Positions 9,062 through 18,605 of a DNA stretch of 64,000 nucleotides are shown in pieces. The notes under the pieces were generated by a model. That model searched no databases. It was not told where the DNA came from and saw only the letters and a list, made by a program, of their open reading frames with translations. A program made the translations under genes and the position numbers. The stretch's first letter is position 1, and each line of letters opens with the position of its first letter. The DNA lies in the NCBI GenBank assembly GCA_965277435.1, contig OZ255821.1:3348001-3412000 (forward strand), written 5' to 3'. The stretch comes from Bog-105 sp965277435. Its GTDB lineage: Bacteria; Acidobacteriota; Terriglobia; Bryobacterales; Bryobacteraceae.

Positions 9062-9778
9062 ATGACCGCTCAGCCGGAGCTCACCAATAAGTCACAACAG
9101 GATCAATGGAAACGCGACGCCGCTGCCGCCGCGGTCGAACAGGTCACCGATGGCATGATCCTCGGTCTCGGCTCCGGCAGCACAGCCCAGTTAGCCGTCG
9201 ACGAACTCGGCAAACGCGTGCAAAAGGGATTGCGCATCATCGGCGTCTCCACTTCCGAGAAAACCGCCGATCAGGCGCGCCAGCTGGGCATCTCGCTGTC
9301 CACCCTTGCCGAATATCCAAAGCTCGACCTCACCATCGATGGCGCTGACGAAGCGCAACCCGGCACCCTCAACCTCATTAAAGGAGGCGGCGGCAATCTG
9401 CTGCGCGAAAAGATCATCGCCTCCGCCAGCCGGCGCCTTACAATTGTCGTTGACCAAACTAAGGTCGTCGAAAAACTCGGAGCGCACCCGCTCCCCGTTG
9501 AAGTCGTCCCGTTCGGCTGGCAATCCACCGAACAACGCCTACTAGCTCTCGGCGCCAAACCCGTCCTACGGACTAACGCCGACGGCTCCGCCTATATCAC
9601 CGACGGCGGCCACTACATCCTCGACTGCTCGTTCGGCCTCATCCAGGCGCCCGAAGAACTCGCCACGGCTCTCGATGACGTTGTCGGCGTTGTCGAACAC
9701 GGCCTCTTTATCGGCATGGCCGCACAAGTCTTGGTCGCCGGTTCCGAAGGCGTCAAAACGCTTTCCAAAGACAACTAG
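9062..9778 (+). CDS. rpiA: Ribose-5-phosphate isomerase A
   Basis: The 238-residue protein shows the RpiA signatures MILGLGSGSTAQLAVDEL (phosphate loop), DLTIDGADEAQ (catalytic region) and IKGGGGNLLREKIIA. It interconverts ribose 5-phosphate and ribulose 5-phosphate in the cytoplasmic pentose phosphate pathway (EC 5.3.1.6). Length is normal for the family. It follows the acyltransferase gene by 31 bases, and its TAG stop shares a base with the GTG of the next, unknown frame. Confidence 0.95.
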   Translation: MTAQPELTNKSQQDQWKRDAAAAAVEQVTDGMILGLGSGSTAQLAVDELGKRVQKGLRIIGVSTSEKTADQARQLGISLSTLAEYPKLDLTIDGADEAQPGTLNLIKGGGGNLLREKIIASASRRLTIVVDQTKVVEKLGAHPLPVEVVPFGWQSTEQRLLALGAKPVLRTNADGSAYITDGGHYILDCSFGLIQAPEELATALDDVVGVVEHGLFIGMAAQVLVAGSEGVKTLSKDN

Positions 9779-10305
9779 TGGACCAGATCGCCCCATTGCT
9801 GACGAAAAAGACCATCACCGTCTCGATCGCGCATCCCACCATTCCCGCCAGCCCCATTCAGGGATTCCGATTCTTCTGGGCGTTCTACGTAAACGGGTTC
9901 CGCCCCGAGTTTCATTGCCAGCCGTGTTTTAAGGGGCGGCGCGTCGAGCAGTTTTGCACTGGACGTGTACAGAGCGGTCGTTCTTACTCGCTCGACGCCA
10001 TGGACATCTACGATTACGTTTACATCTGTGGCGTCGGTACGGGGCCACAGAAAATGCTGGCGCGCAAAAACCTACATTTACCGCTAAAATACGCGACCGG
10101 CGAGGTCGTGCAAGCCGTCACCTACAACGGATATTCGATCACTGCTGAAAACGCTTCACTGCTTTCCATTCCAGCTCTTCCGGACGGTTGGCACGGCCGC
10201 GATCGCGAGACGACTCGCTGCAAAAACTTCCAATTCGCAGTAGCGTACTTCGGGCAATCTAATAATTTATCCGGCCCACCAAATAGCCAGTTCGCAACAC
10301 TGTAA
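9778..10305 (+). CDS. Hypothetical protein downstream of rpiA
   Basis: A 175-residue frame starts at a GTG that shares one base with the rpiA stop. It has no signal peptide or membrane segment. Visible features are aromatic-rich stretches (GFRFFWAFYVNGFRPEFH, YDYVYICGVGTG) and several cysteines. I recognise no family. Third-position GC and the tight junction with rpiA suggest translation, but the frame could be decayed or chance. Confidence 0.45.
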   Translation: MDQIAPLLTKKTITVSIAHPTIPASPIQGFRFFWAFYVNGFRPEFHCQPCFKGRRVEQFCTGRVQSGRSYSLDAMDIYDYVYICGVGTGPQKMLARKNLHLPLKYATGEVVQAVTYNGYSITAENASLLSIPALPDGWHGRDRETTRCKNFQFAVAYFGQSNNLSGPPNSQFATL

Positions 10306-10325
10306 CAATCTGAACCTTCCCGCTC

Positions 10326-11210
10326 CTACGCCAGCGCCAAATTCAGATTCTCAATCGCCTCATCAATCTCGCCTGTGTTCTTGTAACCCACCGTCACCGA
10401 CTGAACGCCCGCCTGCCGAAACGCGTACCTCATCGCTGCCTTGCGATCCTCGCGATTGGTGAATTTGCCTTCGCCCACCAGCTTCATGCTGATCACGCCC
10501 ATGCCTTCTTTTCTCACCTGCTTCACATGCGTGACCACCTCATTGACATTGCCCAGCCCAGCCGTGTTGTAATCTTCCGCGTCCATTGCCGTGCCCTTAT
10601 GATTCATCCGAATCATCGCCACCTGCAGCCACGCCGTCCCCGGCACTTGCCGCAACGCCGGCAGCCCGTGTACCGACGCTCCGCGCACCAGCACCGCCTT
10701 CTTTACTTGCGCTTCCTGAATCCCATCCTGCCAGCGCAAGCTGTCGGTTGGCCACGACGCCAGGTGTTGCCAGTGCAGCAGCATCACATCGAAGTATTCG
10801 GTATTCGCCAGTTTGCGCAGCTCGTCGATCTTGGCCTGCGGATCAACCCCTTCATGCGTCGTCACCTTCGACATCAGCCGGTAGCTGTCGCGCGGAATGC
10901 CCTTCAAAGCCACCCCGAGCATCTTGTGCATTTCGCCGTAGGATTCTGCGGTTTCAAAAAAGCGAACCCCGTGGTCGTAGGCGTAGCGCACCAGATTCGT
11001 AAACTGATCCTGCCCCAATTCACGCTGCACTCGCCCGCTCATCGTTCCCGTGCCAAACGCGAGCCGTGTCACCTTTAAGTCCGACTGTCCCAGCGTCACC
11101 CAATCGGTCGCCGTTTCCCGTGCCGCTTTCAACGTCAGGCTGCCGGTTCCCGCCAGCGCCGCCGCCGCGAATCCGGCCTTCAACAAATCTCGTCTGGAGG
11201 TCTGCTTCAT
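10326..11210 (-). CDS. Exported aldo/keto reductase-family protein (Tat signal)
   Basis: The 294-residue protein begins with a twin-arginine signal (TSRRDLLKAGFAAAALAG), so export of the folded protein is expected. The AKR barrel follows: VTRLAFGTGTMSG, FFETAESYGE, the Lys of LMSKVTTH and the His of MLLHWQH. The usual aspartate of the D-T-A-x-x-Y-G motif is Glu here (ETAESYG), while Tyr, Lys and His are kept. That may alter or weaken reductase activity. It is divergent from the VOC gene. Confidence 0.82.
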   Translation of the reverse strand: MKQTSRRDLLKAGFAAAALAGTGSLTLKAARETATDWVTLGQSDLKVTRLAFGTGTMSGRVQRELGQDQFTNLVRYAYDHGVRFFETAESYGEMHKMLGVALKGIPRDSYRLMSKVTTHEGVDPQAKIDELRKLANTEYFDVMLLHWQHLASWPTDSLRWQDGIQEAQVKKAVLVRGASVHGLPALRQVPGTAWLQVAMIRMNHKGTAMDAEDYNTAGLGNVNEVVTHVKQVRKEGMGVISMKLVGEGKFTNREDRKAAMRYAFRQAGVQSVTVGYKNTGEIDEAIENLNLALA

Positions 11211-11306
11211 CTTTTTTCTCCAATTGGCCGAAGGTTACCACACATAATCGATCTGTCGATTTCGCCGCTCTTTATTCGACAGATAAGCGAAAGGATCATC
11301 CAACAC

Positions 11307-11684
11307 ATGTTGAAAGATAGCCCCGCATTCAGCGGTTTTTCGGTAAACAATCTGGAAGCAGCCAAAGTCTTCTATGGCCAGACCCTGGGCCTGGACATCT
11401 CTGAATCGAACGGACTCCTGACGCTGCGGCTCGCAGGCGATGTCAGGATTATTATTTATCCCAAGCCGAACCACGTGCCCGCCACCTTCACTATCCTCAA
11501 TTTTCCTGTTGAAAATGTCGACCGGACCGTCGACGAGCTTGTGGAACGCGGCGTCCGCTTTGAAATCTACAACGGGCCGAATCTCACCACCGACGAAAAG
11601 GGAATTTCCCGCGGCCAGGGCCCGGTCATCGCCTGTTTCAAAGACCCCGCCGGCAACATCCTGTCCGTGCTCGCGGAAGCGTAA
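11307..11684 (+). CDS. VOC superfamily (glyoxalase-like) protein
   Basis: The 125-residue protein has one beta-alpha-beta-beta-beta VOC unit pair: FSGFSVNNLEAAKVFYGQTLGLDI at the N-terminus and a C-terminal FKDPAGNILSVL block typical of glyoxalase/bleomycin-resistance relatives. The metal and substrate cannot be read. It lies 28 bases upstream of the ADOP permease gene on the same strand and may share its transcript. Confidence 0.82.
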   Translation: MLKDSPAFSGFSVNNLEAAKVFYGQTLGLDISESNGLLTLRLAGDVRIIIYPKPNHVPATFTILNFPVENVDRTVDELVERGVRFEIYNGPNLTTDEKGISRGQGPVIACFKDPAGNILSVLAEA

Positions 11685-11712
11685 ACTGAAACGACCACAT
11701 CCGCACACCGCC

Positions 11713-14121
11713 ATGCAAAACCTGAGCTACGCCCTCCGCATGATCCGCAAGAATCCCGGCTTCGCGTTCGTCGTGATAACCACTCTCGCTCTCACCGTAG
11801 CTCTTGGCACCACCGTCTTCAGCGTCCTCTACGCCGTCTTTATCCAGCCGCTGCCTTACAACCAGCCGGATCGCATCGTTTCCCTGCGCACCATCTCGCC
11901 GCAAAACTACCAGCAGCCCGCTTCCTATCCTGAATTTCTCGATTGGCGTCGCGACGCGCGCTCGTTTTCCGCCCTGGCCGCCTACAGTACCTACGGGAGC
12001 GTCAATTTCCAAACCGGCGGAAGCTCCATTGCGCTCCATTCCGTTTCCACTTCCGATAATTTTTTCAACGTCTTCGCCGTCAAACCCGCGCTTGGCCGCA
12101 CCTTTCAATCTGGCGAAGAACAGCCCGGCCGCAACTTCGTCACCGTCCTCAGTAACGAAGTCTGGCAAAACCAGTTCGGCGGCCGTCCCGATGCGCTCGG
12201 CAGCAAAGTCAAACTCGACGGCTTGACCTACACGGTCATCGGCGTCATGCCGGCCGGTTTTCGTTTCCCCATCAACCAGACCGACGCCATCTATCTGCCG
12301 CTCCACATGCGAGAGAATCAGCGCACCGGACGCGGCAATCACTGGCTTCCCACCGTGGCCCGGCTCAAAGACGGCATCACCCCGCAAGCCGCGCAAGCTG
12401 AGATGTCGAGCGTCTTGAACCAGCTCGGCCACACCTATCCCGACACCCGCGGACGCAGAGTAAAACTCATCGACCTCGCTTCGTTCACCGTCGGCAACAC
12501 CGGCGCTGCCCTGCATCTTCTCGTCTATGCCGTTCTCGCGCTGCTCGCCATCGGCTGCGTGAACATCGCCGGCCTGCTCTTTGCCCGCGGCGTCCGGCTG
12601 CAGCGCGAAGCCGCCATGCGATCCGTTTTGGGCGCACCGCGCTTTACTCTCATTCGCCAGTTCCTCACCGAAAGTCTGCTCTACGCACTGGCCGGCGGAG
12701 TGCTCGGTATCGCTCTCGCCTACGCGCTGATTGAAGCTACCAAAGTGCTTCTCGTCGCTTCTCTCGCCCGCGGCACCGATGTGCACCTCAACCTCCCCGC
12801 GCTCGCCGCCTCGCTGCTCATCGCCACCGTCAGCAGCCTCTTAGCCAGCTTGTTTCCCGCCATTCGCGTCTCCGGCGCCAGCATGAATCTCGCCCTTCGC
12901 TCCGGCAGCCGCACCGGCGCCGATCGCGGCCAGCAACGTCTGCGCGCCGCCTTTGTTATCACCCAGGTCTCGCTCGCGCTCGTCTTATTAGTCACCGCCG
13001 GTTTGCTCTTTCGCCAGCTCTCCGGTCTCTTTCACACCCCGCTCGGTTTCAGCCCCGATCACATTCTCACCGCCGAAATCGATCTCTCGCCCGGCGCCTA
13101 CGAGAAACGCGATGTGCTCGCCAATTTCTACACGCCCCTGCTCGAACGGGTTCAAGCCATCCCCGGCGTACGCGCTGCGGGACTCATCCAACTCGTCCCC
13201 GTCCAGAGCTACGGCTGGAACAGCGATGTGCATATTGCAGGCCAACCGCCCGCCCCTCCCAACGAAGAGCGCTTAGCGGAATACCGCCTCTTGACGCCCG
13301 GTTACTACAGCGTCTTCGGTCTCCACGTCCTCCGCGGCCGTTCCTTCGATATCGCCCGCGACACTCCTACCTCACAGCGTGTCGCCATCGTTAACGCCGA
13401 GTTCGTCAAACGATTCATCCCGCCCGGCCAGGACCCCATCGGCAAAATCATCGATAGCGATGACAAGGTCATCATCGTTGGCGTCGTGCCCAACGTCCGG
13501 CAAAGCATCTACGAACCCGAAATGGCCGAGATGGATTTCCCCATCTCGCAAATCCCAACCGACGTGCGCCTGCAGTTCATCCAGTCCATGAGTCTCGTCG
13601 TCAACACCGCCGGTAAGCCCGAAGCCATCACCGCAGATCTGCGCCGGGTCTTCCATCAGCTCGATCCAACCCTCCCGTTTCGTACCCCCGAAACCATGAC
13701 CGACTCTGTCTCGAAAGCGCTCACCTTCGAACGCCTCGAAAACTGGCTCTTCGGCTCCTTCGCAGCGCTCGCTCTCCTCTTAGCGACCGTTGGCCTCTAC
13801 GGTCTGATCAGCCACGAAGTCGAAGTCTCCACCCGTGACATCGGCGTCCGCGTCGCCTTGGGCGCCACTCGCACACGCATCCTCAGCCTCATCTATCGCC
13901 GCGTAGGCCTGATGTTCCTGACCGGCACGGTGATCGGCCTATCCGTCACCTGGGCCGTCCGCCAGCTCATCTCGAGCGTGACCGTCATCCGTCTCGAAAA
14001 CAGCGTGCTTGCCATTGCCGCTATCGTCGCGGCCTTCTCCCTCATCGTCCTGCTGGCCGCTTCCTTACCAGCCCGCCGCGCCGCCACCATCCAGCCCATG
14101 GAAGCCCTCCGCACCGAATAA
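11713..14121 (+). CDS. ADOP-type ABC transporter permease (MacB/FtsX-like)
   Basis: The 802-residue permease begins NLSYALRMIRKNPGFAFVV with TM1 (ITTLALTVALGTTVFSVLYAVF), then a large periplasmic MacB-like domain (about residues 50-270). Three TMs follow in FtsX arrangement with the conserved VNIAGLLFARG and REAAMRSVLGAPR coupling motif. A second periplasmic domain and a second FtsX set (about 680-800, DIGVRVALGATR, PARRAATIQPMEALR) complete it. This duplicated layout without an ATPase gene beside it is the 'acidobacterial duplicated orphan permease' type. ATG 11713 is used; a longer frame from 11440 overlaps the VOC gene and shows no homology. Confidence 0.88.
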   Translation: MQNLSYALRMIRKNPGFAFVVITTLALTVALGTTVFSVLYAVFIQPLPYNQPDRIVSLRTISPQNYQQPASYPEFLDWRRDARSFSALAAYSTYGSVNFQTGGSSIALHSVSTSDNFFNVFAVKPALGRTFQSGEEQPGRNFVTVLSNEVWQNQFGGRPDALGSKVKLDGLTYTVIGVMPAGFRFPINQTDAIYLPLHMRENQRTGRGNHWLPTVARLKDGITPQAAQAEMSSVLNQLGHTYPDTRGRRVKLIDLASFTVGNTGAALHLLVYAVLALLAIGCVNIAGLLFARGVRLQREAAMRSVLGAPRFTLIRQFLTESLLYALAGGVLGIALAYALIEATKVLLVASLARGTDVHLNLPALAASLLIATVSSLLASLFPAIRVSGASMNLALRSGSRTGADRGQQRLRAAFVITQVSLALVLLVTAGLLFRQLSGLFHTPLGFSPDHILTAEIDLSPGAYEKRDVLANFYTPLLERVQAIPGVRAAGLIQLVPVQSYGWNSDVHIAGQPPAPPNEERLAEYRLLTPGYYSVFGLHVLRGRSFDIARDTPTSQRVAIVNAEFVKRFIPPGQDPIGKIIDSDDKVIIVGVVPNVRQSIYEPEMAEMDFPISQIPTDVRLQFIQSMSLVVNTAGKPEAITADLRRVFHQLDPTLPFRTPETMTDSVSKALTFERLENWLFGSFAALALLLATVGLYGLISHEVEVSTRDIGVRVALGATRTRILSLIYRRVGLMFLTGTVIGLSVTWAVRQLISSVTVIRLENSVLAIAAIVAAFSLIVLLAASLPARRAATIQPMEALRTE

Positions 14122-14220
14122 CGACCGCTTGGCCCAATGCCACTTACTTTAAGCCAAATGGTGTCTGCCGCCCATCTTGAGTAGCTTTCCTGGTTCTTGT
14201 GGGGCAGTTCCTTGATCTGC

Positions 14221-14239
14221 GCCGGCCTCATAGGCCGGC
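14221..14239. terminator. Perfect GC-rich hairpin between convergent permease genes
   Basis: GCCGGCCT and AGGCCGGC flank a CAT loop. No T-run follows, so it may be one arm of a bidirectional stop or a processing structure. It lies about 100 bases past the stop of the plus-strand ADOP gene. Confidence 0.4.
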
Positions 14240-14319
14240 TCTTCAACACGAGACCCCTTGCTCCCGGAGTGACCCTGCCATCTTTCCTGCCAGGGGGTGG
14301 AGCGGGCCTCCGGCCTGCT

Positions 14320-14341
14320 ATGCCGCCATCCTTGGCGGCAT
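14320..14341. terminator. Second perfect hairpin before the minus-strand permease stop
   Basis: ATGCCGCCA pairs with TGGCGGCAT around a TCCT loop, followed by CTTCCT. Together with the hairpin about 80 bases upstream it fills the gap between the convergent ADOP genes, consistent with bidirectional termination. Confidence 0.4.
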
Positions 14342-14368
14342 CTTCCTGAATCGAAATCGCAACAAAAA

Positions 14369-16825
14369 CTACTCGGCCCGCAAAGCCGCCATGGGCTCAA
14401 TCGAAGCGGCACGCCGCGCCGGAAGGAAGGCAGCAAGAGCGGCCGCGAACAGAAAGAGCAACCCAACCAGCGCGCTCACCGAGCCATCCATCGCCCCCAC
14501 TCCATACAGCAGCGAAGCGATAAATCGGCCCACCAGAATGCTGGCTGCCCAGCCGCCGAGTAGCCCGGCAAAAACCGGCAGTGCCGCTTCACTCACCGTG
14601 AGCGAGTAAATGCTTTCGCGCGTCGCCCCAAGCGCCATCCTTACACCGATCTCGCGATGTCGCCCCGCCACCGAATAGCTCAGCACCCCATAAATTCCGA
14701 GCATCGCCAGCAATAAGGCCGCCACACCGAAGGTAAGCAAAACGGTGGTTTGAAAGCGCTCCGGCGCGAGCGAATCAGCGACCTGAGAATCGAGCGTCTT
14801 GATCCGGGCAATCGTCACGCCGGGATTCTGCTTCCAGATCGCCTGGCGCACGGAGGTAGCCAGCTCTGCTGGATTTTGCGCGCCTCGTGCCAGGAAGAAT
14901 GTCGCGTAAGGCGGATTGTCCGCGTAATGAAGGTAGATCATGTTGGCGGGCGGCAGCTTGAGTGAATTGTTGCGGGCATCGGCGACCACGCCGACCACTG
15001 TGTACGTCTTGTCCTGGCTCCGCAAGTGTCCGCCGATAGGGTTCTCACCGGGCCATGCTGCGTGCGCCGTGGCTTCGGAAATCACCACGCCGTTCGTCGC
15101 TCGATCGCGCTCCTCTAACAGACGGCCGGCTACCAGGCGGTCCCGGATCGTCTCGAAGTAGCCGGGACTAACCCACCGCAAATTCGCCAAGGGTGTTTTC
15201 GGAAGCGGACGATCCGGACGGTTTACACCATCGATCCAGGTCTCGCCTTCGAGCGGCATAGCGCTCAGCAATGCCGCGGACTCGACGCCCGGCAGCGCGC
15301 GGAGCTTCGCCAGAACTGCATCGTCAAAGCGCGCCCGATCCGCATCTCTGTCTTTCCCGTTCAAATCCACTTCCGCAATCACCGTCTTCCCAGTGTTAAA
15401 GCCTTTGTCACTTGTGAGTAAATGAAGCAGGCTTTTGGCAAACAGTCCAGTCACCAGCAGCAGCGCGGTACACGCGAAAACTTGCAGGCCGATCAGCCAG
15501 CGGCGAATTTGCCGCTGGCTGCGGCTGCCCTGCGTGCGGCTGCTGCTGCTCTGCAGCGCGGACTGCGGATCGGCATGCAGAAATTTGAGTGCGGGCAAAA
15601 GTCCAAATAGAATTCCGGACCCCGTCGTGAGTAGCAGCGAGAAGAGCAGTACAAATCCATTCGGTGAAATTTCCCCCATGCGCGGAAGGTGGATTGGCGC
15701 GTAGCGCCGGAAAAGTTGCAAGCCCCCGAACGCGAGCGCCACACCAGTGCCGCCGCCAACTATCGCCAAAAGCAGGCTCTCCGCCAGCGAACTCCAGAGC
15801 AGCTGCCAAGGTGGTGCGCCCAGGGCCGCGCGTACCGCAGCTTCCGATTCGCGCGTAACGGCGCGCCCGAGTTGCGCGTTAGCCAGATTGACGCAAGCGA
15901 TCAACATCAGTCCTACCACCGCGGCCATTAAAAGCCACAAACTCTGGCGCGAGTCACCCGCGACTGCCTCCTGCATCGGCTGCACGTAGGCGAGCAAAGA
16001 GTTCGCCTCTCGATCGCGCTCACCGGGAGGCATTTCGCGGACGATGTCGGCTTGAAGGAGGTTTAGCTGTGCTTGGGCTTCACGAACCGTGACACCCGGT
16101 TTGAGACGGGCGATGCCGAGCCAGTTCCCATAATCGGAGTTCCAACCGAAGCTGTGAGCGTGGTCAATTACCGCAGGCACAAGTATCGACGGCTCGGTCA
16201 CATTGCCACCGTGCTGTGCGTATTGAAACGAGTTGAGAGTGCTTGCGTTTGGAAAACGGAAATGGGGCGACAGAACGCCGATCACTTGCAGAGGCTCGTC
16301 GCCGAGACGTACCGTCTTGCCAATCACTTTTTGCTCATCACCGAAGAGCTTCTGGCGGAGCGGGTCGGTGAGGATGGCTATCTTATCGTGTCCCTTGATA
16401 GCGTCGTCGGGGCGGAAATCGCGACCCGAGGCCGGTGTCACGCGCAGGATCTGGAGTAAATTCGGAGTAGCAACGAGAACTCCCGTGAGGCTGGCGTGTT
16501 CCGAACCGGTTGCGATCCCGGTTCCGCGATGAAGAACAAGAGCCAGGCTCTCGAAAGCGGTGGCATGGGTACGCCAGAATTCGGCATGACGCGGGCTGGG
16601 ACCCGTATAAGGCATGGTCGGGCCAAGAAACTTGACACGCTCCCACGGAATGACGAGTTGACCGCTCTCGCGATAACTCAGAGGTTTGAGTACGACCGTA
16701 TCGAACACAGTGAACACCGACGTGCTCGCGCCGATTCCAAGCGCCAGAGTCATCAGCGCCAGCACCGTGAAGCCCGGAGCCTTCCGCAACTGGCGCGCGG
16801 CGTAGCGTACTTCAGCAAGAAACAT
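14369..16825 (-). CDS. ADOP-type ABC transporter permease (MacB/FtsX-like)
   Basis: The 818-residue protein starts VRYAARQLRKAPGFTVLALMTLALGIGAS, the ADOP N-terminal signature, then TM1 and a MacB-like periplasmic domain. The motif VNLANAQLGRAVTRESEAAVRAALGA and a three-TM FtsX unit follow, then a second periplasmic domain. It closes with a second FtsX unit (EIGVRMALGATRESIYSL and ARRAASIEPMAALRAE). A GGGAGGAG ribosome site precedes the ATG. No ATPase gene is adjacent. It converges with the other ADOP gene and lies 25 bases downstream of the esterase gene on the same strand. Confidence 0.88.
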   Translation of the reverse strand: MFLAEVRYAARQLRKAPGFTVLALMTLALGIGASTSVFTVFDTVVLKPLSYRESGQLVIPWERVKFLGPTMPYTGPSPRHAEFWRTHATAFESLALVLHRGTGIATGSEHASLTGVLVATPNLLQILRVTPASGRDFRPDDAIKGHDKIAILTDPLRQKLFGDEQKVIGKTVRLGDEPLQVIGVLSPHFRFPNASTLNSFQYAQHGGNVTEPSILVPAVIDHAHSFGWNSDYGNWLGIARLKPGVTVREAQAQLNLLQADIVREMPPGERDREANSLLAYVQPMQEAVAGDSRQSLWLLMAAVVGLMLIACVNLANAQLGRAVTRESEAAVRAALGAPPWQLLWSSLAESLLLAIVGGGTGVALAFGGLQLFRRYAPIHLPRMGEISPNGFVLLFSLLLTTGSGILFGLLPALKFLHADPQSALQSSSSRTQGSRSQRQIRRWLIGLQVFACTALLLVTGLFAKSLLHLLTSDKGFNTGKTVIAEVDLNGKDRDADRARFDDAVLAKLRALPGVESAALLSAMPLEGETWIDGVNRPDRPLPKTPLANLRWVSPGYFETIRDRLVAGRLLEERDRATNGVVISEATAHAAWPGENPIGGHLRSQDKTYTVVGVVADARNNSLKLPPANMIYLHYADNPPYATFFLARGAQNPAELATSVRQAIWKQNPGVTIARIKTLDSQVADSLAPERFQTTVLLTFGVAALLLAMLGIYGVLSYSVAGRHREIGVRMALGATRESIYSLTVSEAALPVFAGLLGGWAASILVGRFIASLLYGVGAMDGSVSALVGLLFLFAAALAAFLPARRAASIEPMAALRAE

Positions 16826-16850
16826 ATCTCTACTCCTCCCAACTTCCCGC

Positions 16851-18422
16851 TTACTTACTCATCACCGGCTTGTACTCCGTCATCGCATCCAGCACCTCAT
16901 AGCGCGCCCGATGCTCCTCCGGCGTCGCTTGCGGATTCGCTTTCAAATGCATCACCTGGTATCCTTCACTCTTTTCATAAGCCGGCCAGCGCGGCAGTTC
17001 AGCGCTATTCGGATTCCCAGTCTTGGCAAAATTCGTCCAGTAACTCGACATCTGCTCCGACAATTTCCGATCCTCCGGTCGCCACGGCAAATCCTTGTAC
17101 GCCAGATTGCCAAACACAAACTCGATCTCGGAAGAATGATAAGCCCCGCGCCACGCCGCATCCGCGCTCTTGTTGCTCGCCGCGACCGGCGCAGCATCCT
17201 CAAAGTGATACCGGAACACAGGCGATGCGCCGGTAGCCCCCTGCATCTCGATCCACTTCCACGTCGAATACCCAATGAACCGGTCGCTCGCCAAATCCTG
17301 CGCCGCGCGTTTCGCCTGATCGTCGTTCGCCGCCGGATACGCCTTCAATACTTCTTCCGCCTTGTCTCCATACAAGGCATGAACCCGCGCCACATAGTTC
17401 GCGACCGTCACATCCTCTTTCCCGAAGATCGCGTGATAGCTGCCCTCATCCGCGTTCCACCCCGCGAGCAATGGCACATGCCGCTGCCGCCCTTCCGCAT
17501 AGATCGAATACACATCTTCCGGCAAAAAGGCGCCATCCACGTTCGGTACAAACCGCTCGCCCTTCTGTGCCGTCGCCGCCTGCAATAGTTCCGCCGCCGG
17601 TTTCGCCCGCAATGCGGCCAAAGTCGACGCGCCGATCGATTCGGCAAATTTCACGTCCGTTGCCTCTGTATCTTTTAGCGAACGCGCCGCCAGCGTCGCC
17701 CCGAAGTACGCTCCGCTTTCCCCAACGGCTCTGTGGAACAAGCCCGACGTCAAGGGCGATGCCAGCAGCGCGCTCACCGAAAACGATCCCGCCGATTCGC
17801 CAAAGATCGTCACCTTCTCCGGATCGCCCCCAAACGCCTCTATATTCCGCTGCACCCAGCCCAGCGCCGCCGCTTGGTCCATCAATCCGTAATTGCCGGC
17901 CGACCCCGTTGCCGTTTCCTTCGCCAGATCCGGATGGCTGAAAAATCCGAAGACTCCCAACCGGTAGTTCATGCTCACCACCACCACGCCCTTCGCCGCC
18001 AGGTGTTCCCCATCCTGCCGAGGTTCGGACGATGCGCCCGCCCTGAAACCCCCGCCATAAATCCAAACCATCACCGGCAATTTCGCCTCTGCATTTGCCG
18101 CCGGCGTCCACACATTCAGATACAAGCAGTCTTCGCTCGGCCCCTTATCGCGAAAAATCATGTCGCTGTAAATCGGCGCTTGCATGCACCGCGCCCCGAA
18201 ATCAGTAGCCTTCCGCACGCCGCTCCAATCCGCCGCTGGCTGTGGCGCTTTCCATCGCAAATCGCCTACCGGCGGCGCAGCATACGGCACTCCTTTATAA
18301 ACCCGGATCTTCCCATCCGCGCTCGCCGTCCCCTCCACCAGCCCATTCGCCGTTTTCACCGGAGTCGCGGCCCACACCCCGCCTACCATCACCAGTGCCA
18401 TCAGAATTGCGTTCCTGCTCAC
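16851..18422 (-). CDS. Secreted type-B carboxylesterase (para-nitrobenzyl-esterase-like)
   Basis: The 523-residue alpha/beta hydrolase carries the type-B markers EDCLYLNVWTPA, the oxyanion loop WIYGGGFRAGA, the nucleophile elbow TIFGESAGSFSV (Ser), a Glu in WNADEGSYHA and the His in WRGAYHSSEIEFVFGN. A signal peptide (NAILMALVMVGGVWAA) is present. GTG 18422 is chosen because a GGGAAGG lies about 7 bases before it and the signal peptide starts there; a longer frame to 18470 gives a poor N-terminus. Substrate unknown; family members cleave small carboxyl esters. It may share a transcript with the ADOP gene. Confidence 0.87.
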   Translation of the reverse strand: MSRNAILMALVMVGGVWAATPVKTANGLVEGTASADGKIRVYKGVPYAAPPVGDLRWKAPQPAADWSGVRKATDFGARCMQAPIYSDMIFRDKGPSEDCLYLNVWTPAANAEAKLPVMVWIYGGGFRAGASSEPRQDGEHLAAKGVVVVSMNYRLGVFGFFSHPDLAKETATGSAGNYGLMDQAAALGWVQRNIEAFGGDPEKVTIFGESAGSFSVSALLASPLTSGLFHRAVGESGAYFGATLAARSLKDTEATDVKFAESIGASTLAALRAKPAAELLQAATAQKGERFVPNVDGAFLPEDVYSIYAEGRQRHVPLLAGWNADEGSYHAIFGKEDVTVANYVARVHALYGDKAEEVLKAYPAANDDQAKRAAQDLASDRFIGYSTWKWIEMQGATGASPVFRYHFEDAAPVAASNKSADAAWRGAYHSSEIEFVFGNLAYKDLPWRPEDRKLSEQMSSYWTNFAKTGNPNSAELPRWPAYEKSEGYQVMHLKANPQATPEEHRARYEVLDAMTEYKPVMSK

Positions 18423-18605
18423 TCGTCGCCTTCCCTTTTTGTTATTTCTCGTGCAATATACAAAAAACACTTGCTAACGCCAAAACCGAGCCCCGACCGC
18501 GAGGGAGTAACCATGGCTCTTCGAGCCGCAAAATCCGATGAAAGTCACAGCCCGGCCTAACGAACCAACCTAGACTCAGAGCCATGAGACATCTGAGTTG
18601 GTAAG

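Noticed and set aside
11638..12786. 382-codon minus-strand open frame opposite the first ADOP permease
   Set aside because: Antisense shadow of a clearly conserved permease, with low-complexity Gly/Glu/Asp content and no motif.
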